Below are positions 56,961-64,000 of a stretch of DNA of 64,000 nt, piece by piece. The notes beneath the pieces are model-generated. The model was not told the origin of the DNA, searched no databases, and saw only the letters and a list, made by a program, of their open reading frames with translations. The DNA comes from Naganishia liquefaciens (Eukaryota; Basidiomycota; Tremellomycetes; Filobasidiales; Filobasidiaceae): positions 63,533-127,532 of the forward strand of contig BLZA01000057.1 of assembly GCA_013423385.1 (NCBI GenBank), in the 5' to 3' direction. Position numbers and translations under genes: made by a program. Position 1 is the stretch's first letter; each line of letters opens with the position of its first letter.

Positions 56961-57487
56961 GAGCGCCTGGGGGAGTTGTGCGCGTCAACGTGCTTTGGGG
57001 AGTCGCATACATGTATCCAATAGACGCATGATGGAAAGGTATGCAAGGCGTTTAAAAACGAGAATGGTGTATCCGGTTGTACGCGACCAAGGTAGACGGC
57101 CCACTGTGCGAGGCCAAGACCCTCCAGGAATCCAGTCGCAAATGCTCACGGGGCTCGAGGTGGAGGCCGCCCGCACGTCATGGCCTCGCGTCTCTCGTCG
57201 CGTGGGTTCTATTCCGGCTGAAACAGACGAGCGAGTGACGGCGTGTTGACGTACGTTGTACGTTACGGAAATGACCTTTTTGCCCGGTACACCTGGTACA
57301 CTGGAATTCAGGCCATGGCAGCCCGGCCAAATCCCGCAATCCCGCGATTCCTATACGCTGACTGTCGTCCAGGATCATCAGCAGCCGGGCATCATCGCAT
57401 TTAGTCAGTCAGTTATATGTTTGACGGGGCAGGGAAAGGGTAGCACTTTGGTGATCTTGTGCGTTTTGACGAGACATTATTATTATT
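56961..57487. other. Intergenic: PIN-like 3' flank and molybdoenzyme promoter
   Basis: About 530 bp, no gene seen. A TTATTATTAT run precedes the molybdoenzyme ATG. Confidence 0.5.
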
Positions 57488-60400
57488 ATGGCATTGGACG
57501 CGCAGCAACAAGAGAAAGACCATCAAGGCTCAAGCACGGCTTATCCCCGCGAGACACGAGACCCCATCGCGGATGTCTGGGTACGCCCGCACACGTCTCG
57601 TCTCTCATTAACTTTTGATGCTCATCAGTGTGAAACGACATCCAGGGTCCTCGCACGGAATACCATGGCGAGGGGAATTGGCCAGTGAGGGTGGACGAGC
57701 ACGTTCATGCGCCGGTAGACCATTGGGTCCAGTCGGCATGTGTGATGTGTAGTAATGGTCAGTCCAATGCTTTTGATGCCTTCACCACACGCGCCTGACC
57801 GATCTCCATTTCCCAGGATGCGGGTAAGTCGGCTCAAGCAAGAATACGAGAAAGATCAACGATCGCTCATCTCTGCGACATTCGCGTTCGACCCCGACGC
57901 AGCGCCGACATTGGTGTTAGCAAGGACTGCAAGATTGTCGGTATCCGTGGTCGCGCCGTGGATAGGATCAACAAGGGTCGACTCGGACCCAAGGGGCTCT
58001 GTAGCTGGGAGTATAATGGTCACCCTGATCGACTCACGTTTCCTGTACGTTCCCCGATGCTTGTTTCTCTCTTGCTTCGCTTCAAGCTGATACCGGTATG
58101 GATTGGGAATAGCAAATCCGCAAGAATGGAAAATTGGAGAGGGTGTCGTGGGACGAGGCCATGGAACTGATTGTCAAGAAGAGCAAGGAAATCATCGAGC
58201 ACTTGACGCCGCATGCTATTTCATTCTACGTGCGTTTCCCCCTCTTGCCCCCGGTCTGCCTTTCGAAAATCCTCACCCATATTCGAAATAGACATCCGGT
58301 CAACTATTCGCAGAAGAATACCATGCCCTCGGTACGTCTCTTACAGGGTTTCCCAACAAAATACCGGGAATGCTCACGAGACGACCAATGTAGCCATGGT
58401 CGGCAAGGCCGGGCTGGGCACGCTTACCATGGATGGTAATACACGGTTGTGCACGGCAGGTGCGGCTGCGGCGATGCGAGAGGTACGTATGCGCTTCATT
58501 GCGTTCCCTTGAAATGCTATTGACGGATCAATTCAAGTCTTTCGGCAGTGACGGACAACCAGGTACGCATTTCCCACCCGCTTCCCCCCCTGCCATATTC
58601 CCTTCCCGCGCAAGTTGTGCTGACCATGCGGGGTTTCCAGGCTCCTACGACGATGTCGACGTCACCGACTGTCTCTTCATCTTTGGCCACAACGTTGCCG
58701 CAACGCAGACCGTCCTCTGGTCACGCATGCTCGACCGCATGGCCGGACCCAATCCGCCCAAATGCGTCGTCGTCGATCCACGACTATCCCTCACGGCCGA
58801 ACACGCCACGGTCCACCTTCGACCCCGGGTAGGCACCAACTTGGCGCTCTTGAATGGCATGCAGAGAATGTTGGTCGTCAAGGGGTACGTCAAGATGGAC
58901 TATGTCGAGAAGAATACGATCGGGTTTGAGGATTTGAAGGGGCATATCATGGGGTATACGCCCGAAAGGGTCGAGGAAATTACGGGGGTCAAGCCAATGG
59001 ACCTCGAGGCCGCGGTGGATATCATTGGAAAGGCAAAGACTGTATTGACGACGGCGCTGCAAGGCGTCTACCAGTCGAATCAGGCGGTGGCGAGTGCGGT
59101 GGCGCTGAATAACATTCAGCTACTTACGTAGGTCATTCTGCGAATGTGAAAGAAGGCAGGTCCTGATTCGATCCTCAGCGGCAATATTGGTATTCCCGGA
59201 GGCGGCATCTATCAGGTGGGTACAGCCCGCGGTTATCCCCCCATGTAGCATAGCTCACAAAGACCCAAACACAGATGAACGGTCAGCCTACGGCGCAAAA
59301 CAACCGTGAAACCGGCTGTGACGGTGAATTCCCGGGCTTCCGCAACAACAATAACCCGGCGCACATGCAAGAGCTCGCCGATTACTGGAACGTCGAGGTG
59401 TCCAAGATCCCGTCGTGGACGGAACCGATCCATATCATGTCGATGCTGCAGATGATGGAGGCCGGAACGATCAAGATGATGTGGGTCAGCGGAACGAACC
59501 CGGCCGTGTCGTTGCCCAAGCTCAGTCGCGTGAGGGACATTTTGACCGATCCGGGGTTGTTTGTAGGTCTGCTTTCGTCTCTTGCGTTGAGTCCGGGGCG
59601 CTTGATTCGAGCTTTCAGGTCATTGCTCAAGATATCTTTGAGAATGAAACGACGCAGCTGGCCGATGTTGTTCTTCCCGCCGCCATGTGGGGCGAGAAGA
59701 CCGGTGTGTTCACCAACGTCGATAGGTGATGCATTCCTTCGCGACCTCTAGTGAACCAAGTCTGACTTCTTTTTCCGTTGAATAGAACGTGTCATATCAG
59801 CCACAAGGCTGTCGATCCTCCTGGAGAAGCCAAGGTGAGCATTAACTGCAGCAGATTCAGGGGCGACAACCAACGCCCTTCTCCTTTACAGGCCGATTTC
59901 GAAATCTTTGTCGACTATGCCAAGCGAATGGGCTTCAAGGACAAGGACGGCAGAGACTTGTTGCCCTTTACAACACAAGAAGAGGCTTTCAACCACTGGG
60001 CCAGGTCGACAAAAGGACGACCTTGTGATTACACGGGAATGTCGTATGCCAAGTTGACGGGAGGCTCGGGCATTCAATGGCCGTGTAACGAGGAATATCC
60101 GAATGGAAAGCCTCGTCTGGTGAGTATTTCAAAGGGCATCGAGCTCAAAGCTAAATCCGCAATAGTACGACGACGGTAAATTCTTTACGAAACCCGAAGA
60201 CGCCGAGAGCTTTGGCCACGACTTGGAGCTCGGTAAGAATAGTTTCTCACCACGTCCTCGCGGAGCTGACATTCTTGTAGGCACACCCATCAGCCCTGCC
60301 GACTATGCCAAGATGAATCCAAACGGCCGAGCGATCCTCAAGGGATGCCAGTACCGCGCAGCTTTGGATGATGTTTGTGAAGAGTATCCCTTTGCGCTGG

Positions 60401-61693
60401 CGACGGGACGAAACCATCTACATTTCCACACGAGAACCAAGACGGGAAGATCAAAGCGTCTGCGACATGCTGACCACGATCCCTACGTGCAAATCCACGA
60501 GGAAGATGCCAAGAAGCTGGATATTCAGGCAAGCTCACAGTATCAGCTCTCCTTACTTGAGCTGACGATGCGATTAGGACGGCGACTTTGTTATTGTCGA
60601 AACGCGAAACGGCAAGGGAGAGCTTCCCGCCAAGATCGGCAAGATTGAAAAGGGCCAAGTGTTCATTCCCTTCCACTGGGGCGCGCACAACCAAGGCGGT
60701 CACGACCACATGAATGGTCGCGCGGTCGCTGCAAATGAATTGACGGTGCCGTCGTGGGATTCCATCTCCAAGCAGCCAATCTTCAAGGTGAGCTTGCCGC
60801 GAGCCATGGCATCCGATTTTGACCCTTACGTTCAACGCAGACCGCTGGTGTCAAGCTTACCAAGGTTACGAGCGGAAAGCCCGAGGTCATGTCGGGCCAA
60901 GGTCCCGCCATTGCCTCGCTCGAGAAGACTACATACGTCGCAGCACAGGCCGAGGATGATTACTCTATGCGAGAGAGGCATCTAGAAGGTGAGCAATCTC
61001 GTCCCGATCGGCGGTGCCGTTGCTCATACTCTCTGGCAGACTACTTTGGGCTCTGGGACGATTTCAGCGCCAGTACGGACAAGATGTTGGGCAAGCTGGT
61101 CGTCCGATTGAGGGGAGAGTGAGTGCGAAGATCCGATTGCACGCGCCTAGATTTGTAGCTGACGGCCGTCCAGCGCCGAGGTCTCGAGCGGTCTCATGAT
61201 TCTTCGCGACTACCTCCGCCAGGCCATCGATCTGGCAAGTCATCCTTCCTTCCACATCCCACTACCGGTCTGACGTTCGTCCTCCAGATGAAACCCATGT
61301 CGGAGAAATACGGCGCCAACGACGAGGGCGCGAAACGCGACACGGAAGCCATCACCGGCGCGTACTTCCCCGAGACCCGCTCCGGCAAGGGCGGCTTTGA
61401 GCTCTTGATGGATCTACACGGCGTCTGCGCCATGTTCGGGTAAGCTCCGCTTTCACTTCCCCCGGTACCGATCTTGCATCCCGCTGACATTCTCGAGTTA
61501 CAGAACGATGAATTCCTTTATGATTGCGCTCGAGCCCGTCTCGATGGCGATTCAAGACGTCGACTTTCGCGAGCGCGTCGAGCCGGCGCACAAGCTCGTG
61601 CAACGATGTATTCAATGGTGTCAAGCCCAGATTCGGGTCAAGGCCGTGCACAGTCTCGTCGTTCCTGCCCGACCCAGCGCTGGTCATTTGTAA
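57488..61693 (+). CDS. Bacterial-type bis-MGD molybdopterin oxidoreductase (DMSO-reductase family)
   Basis: Catalytic subunit like bacterial assimilatory nitrate reductase (NasA/NarB) or formate dehydrogenase. The start MALDAQQQEKD leads to a [4Fe-4S] site CVMCSNGCG with the last Cys in GRLGPKGLCSWEYN (CX2CX3CX33C). Next are ERVSWDEAMELIVKKSKEII, TSGQLFAEEYHALA, GKAGLGTLTMDGNTRLC, where this Cys sits at the Mo-ligand position, and LFIFGHNVAATQTVLWSRML. The middle has TGNIGIPGGGIYQMNGQP and MWVSGTNPAVSLP. Then ADVVLPAAMWGEKTGVFTNV, DPPGEAKADFEIFVDYAKR and the C-terminal dinucleotide domain ATGRNHLHFHTRTKTGR with FIPFHWGAHNQGGHDHMNG. About 170 more residues form an extension of unknown type. 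There are roughly 20 introns of local size. Substrate is undecided. Likely an old transfer from bacteria. Confidence 0.88.
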
Positions 61694-61814
61694 TCTATAG
61701 CCCTCATTGATAAAGAGCTTCAAGGGAATGTATAGTATAACGGCCGCGTTGCCGAACCATCTCTATGCGCTGCAACCCGTTTCTAATTGACGAGAGACCT
61801 CAGGAAATCACCCC

Positions 61815-63087
61815 TCATGCCTTTTTATTCCTCTCTGCCCACTCCCTCCACCACGCATCAAACCCTTTTTCCTCCTTGGCACTGACCCCAACCTCACCTT
61901 CCAACGCCTCGACACTCAACTGCGTATTCCCGGGCCTGACCACCGCCTGCTCGACCGTCGCCGGGTCGGTCGTGTCGGGAATGACATGATCAATGGGGAA
62001 ACCGAGGCACGACGCCATGTGTTGCGTCATCTCGTACTTTGTGTAGCCCCTTTGGGCAGAAAAGTGGACGATGGGCGGTAAGGGTTTGTCCGTGTCTGAG
62101 CGCAAGGGAAAGGGGGTTTATTGTGTTGTTGTTGAAGCGTCGAGGTGGGACAAGAGGGGACTTACGTGCGAGGTCGTACATGACGCGTGCGACGTCTTCC
62201 ACGCATGTCGGGAACCGCACGGCAAAGTGGTCCACTACGCGAGGCGGTGAGCATGTTGAACCGAAAAGACGCGAAAAAAAATGAGAGCCGAGGACATACT
62301 CTTGTAGGTCTTGCCAGACTGGTCTTGAATCACATCCACAAAGATATTCACGGCCGTCTCGGCATTGTACTCGACCTCGCCGTATCTTTTTTTTTTCGGC
62401 CATGCTAATCAGCTTTGGTTGGCCCCGGAGCGGGGTTTGGTGTGACTCACAGGAGAGGCACGCGCAAGACGATGGCGCCCTTGCCCGAGGTTCGTTCCTG
62501 GGTCGAGCTCAAGACGGCTTGTTCGCCTGCTTCCTTGAGCTTGCCATAGAGGTTCAACGGATTCGGCTTGTCCGAGGGCTTGTAGGGGGGGCTGTGGGAA
62601 GGGGAGCGGCGCAGGCCTTCTTAGACCGGCGTGCAGCAAAAGGGAGGGGGGGGGAACGTACGCTTTGCCATCAAACACATAGTCTGTCGATACGTAGATC
62701 ATCAGACATCCCATCTCTTCCGCGAGCTGCACCAACAGCTCGACGACATCCCGATTCAATCGCTCGGCCCTCTGGGGATCTTGCTCCGCGACATCGGGCC
62801 TCCTTTCCGCTGCGCAATGCACGATGACGCCGATGTCTTTCTGGGCACGGAAGAATGCACGGGTGGCGTCAAAGTCGAGGAGGTCGAGTTTCTCGTAGGC
62901 GGGGAGGCGCGAATCGGCGCGTGACGAGCGGGTGAAGGAGAGGGGGATGACGGTGTCGCCCTTTGCGTCAAAGTACTTGGTTGCGGCCCGACCGAGGACG
63001 CCGGATGCGCCTGGGGGGGGGAGGGGGGGGTGTCAGTGGTGGATGAGGGGCGAGATGGGAGTGCGTACCTGTGATGATGGCCTTCAT
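61815..63087 (-). CDS. RmlD/MAT2B-like NAD(P)-binding protein
   Basis: Extended short-chain reductase family that includes dTDP-4-dehydrorhamnose reductase (RmlD) and the regulatory beta subunit of methionine adenosyltransferase. It starts MKAIITG|ASGVLGRAATKYF, where the Rossmann GxxGxxG is split by an intron. Next come VIVHCAAERRPDVAEQDP, NRDVVELLVQLAEEMGCLMI, YVSTDYVFDGKAPPYKPSDK and the YxxxK pair NLYGKLKEAGEQAV. Then AIVLRVPLLYGEVEYNAETA and VRFPTCVEDVARVMYDLA, and a final IVHFSAQRGYTKYEMTQHMA. About seven exons. With catalytic Tyr and Lys kept, an active reductase is possible; fungal members are commonly annotated as MAT2B-like. It is convergent with the molybdoenzyme (about 120 bp) and divergent from the DHHC gene (217 bp). 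Confidence 0.88.
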
Positions 63088-63304
63088 ACTGTGTGACGGG
63101 ATAGCTGGATGGCAAGTTGCACGGGGAGGGGGAGGAGGGCATATGCCACCGTGAAAAGGGGTCGCTTGGCTTTGTCTCGCGTCATCTGCACGCAATCGAG
63201 CGCGCAGCAAACGACGGCGAGCATTCGATGGTATTCAGCATGGCATGGCAGCTAGCATGGCATGGCAGGGCAGGGCATGGCAGGCTCGTCGACCGTCCCT
63301 CACC

Positions 63305-64000
63305 ATGCCCGCCATCCGCAGCTGCTCATCCCTCGTCATCCGCTGCTTCAAACACGTCGAGGCCTTTGCGGACTGGCTCACAGGCGCAGCGGGGCCCTGG
63401 TTCGTCGCCATCTGCTGGTCGCTCACCCTCCTCGGCGGATTCGCATTCTGTGAGTGGTTCCCGGTCTTGCTACCTTCTAGGGTCCTCATTGCTAAACTCT
63501 TTCCATCCATTGGGCAGTCGACGTCTTGGTCTTGCACCAACCCGCAACTCTCCTGCGTGCGATACTGTTTCCCTTTGCGGGCCTGATAGCGATCAACCTC
63601 TATGCGAGCTACTACCGGGTTACGACCACGGACCCGGGCAATCCTTTGGTCGTGCTCGATGACGTGCGGATTCATGCGCCGTGGATGATCAGGCGTTCGT
63701 CAGCGGATGAAGCGAGGTCGGGCCGAATGAGATCGTGTGGAAAGTGCGGGGGACCGAAGCCGGTGGTACGTTGCGCAAGCTCAACTACACTTTTTTGGAC
63801 ATTCACTCAACCCGGGGGGTGTCTCTCGATCAGCGGACACACCATTGTTCCGTGTGTAAACGATGCGTGTTGCTCATGGACCATCATTGTCCCTGTACGT
63901 CCTCGCGCTCCTCGCCCAACACACGTCACTGACGAAGCGCATCCCGCTGGAAAGAAAGGGATCAATCAATGCGTACGTCTGTAGCGGCTGCCCGGTCCAT
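63305..64000 (+). CDS. DHHC palmitoyltransferase, 5' part (runs off the window)
   Basis: Zinc-binding integral membrane enzyme that S-acylates proteins. MPAIRSCSSLVIRCFKHVEA precedes a first helix GAAGPWFVAICWSLTLLGGF. After an intron the second helix has PATLLRAILFPFAGLIAINL, then SYYRVTTTDPGNP, the TTxDPG signature following helix 2. The Cys-rich domain reads MRSCGKCGGPKPV, then across an intron RTHHCSVCKRCVLLMDHHCP and, across another intron, W-INQCV. The catalytic DHHC is complete. The frame reaches a further donor (TGC|GTACGT) near 63970 and leaves the window. The layout is that of Pfa3- or Pfa4-like enzymes; which one cannot be told from this part. Confidence 0.92.

Noticed and set aside
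57488-61693. Bacterial contamination in the assembly
   Set aside because: The gene contains about 20 short spliceosomal introns of the local type and is flanked closely by clear eukaryotic genes.

Overview
This is nuclear DNA of a fungus, most likely a basidiomycete yeast. A Tremellomycete-like lineage is my best guess, but it is an inference. Almost every gene is broken by several short introns of about 45-60 nt with GT-AG ends and CTRAC/CTAAY-like branch points. The gene set is fungal: RTA1-like protein, Zn2Cys6 clusters, an ER PIN-like carrier, a GPI-anchored GH16 enzyme, SNC-type VAMP, Gib2/RACK1 and Sec13. Genes are dense and lie on both strands. I see no viral or LTR element and no CRISPR array.

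Layout. 0-7 kb: the 5' end of a GH3 beta-glucosidase (-), a tRNA-Gly(UCC), two related 12-bp minisatellites, and a FAF2/Ubx2-type UBX protein convergent with an RTA1-like membrane protein. 7-11 kb: RACK1 with a U24/snR24 box C/D snoRNA in its second coding intron, a synaptobrevin and a YjbQ protein. 11-13.6 kb: a gene-poor stretch with a decayed gene. 13.5-18.6 kb: methylmalonate-semialdehyde dehydrogenase and 3-hydroxyisobutyrate dehydrogenase, two consecutive steps of valine breakdown, transcribed divergently from a shared 0.5-kb region, followed by a mitochondrial YciI-like protein. 18.6-24.3 kb: Sec13, an MDR enoyl reductase and complex I NDUFA2. 24.6-29.5 kb: an unknown 256-residue protein and the NatB auxiliary subunit NAA25/Mdm20.

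29.8-37.4 kb (-) is the most unusual part. Seven exons join in frame into one predicted protein of 2431 residues that carries five canonical Zn2Cys6 zinc clusters. Each cluster is cut at the same place by a 45-46 nt phase-2 intron and is linked to two further conserved blocks. I know of no described fungal regulator with this plan; the usual number of clusters is one.

38-51 kb: a MOSC-domain (mARC-like) protein divergent from a (6-4)-type photolyase, an intron-containing initiator tRNA-Met, a GT8 glycosyltransferase, a GH16 cell-wall enzyme and an AIFM2/FSP1-like oxidoreductase. 51-64 kb: a disordered protein, an auxin-efflux-carrier-like protein, a bacterial-type bis-MGD molybdopterin oxidoreductase that has acquired many introns, a MAT2B/RmlD-like protein and the 5' part of a DHHC palmitoyltransferase.

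Exon ends were set by eye from splice signals and protein family fit. For the UBX, RACK1, VAMP, YjbQ, NDUFA2, 24.6-kb and five-cluster genes the summed exon lengths are exact multiples of three, which supports those models. Other models are given as whole spans and their internal splice sites are less certain.
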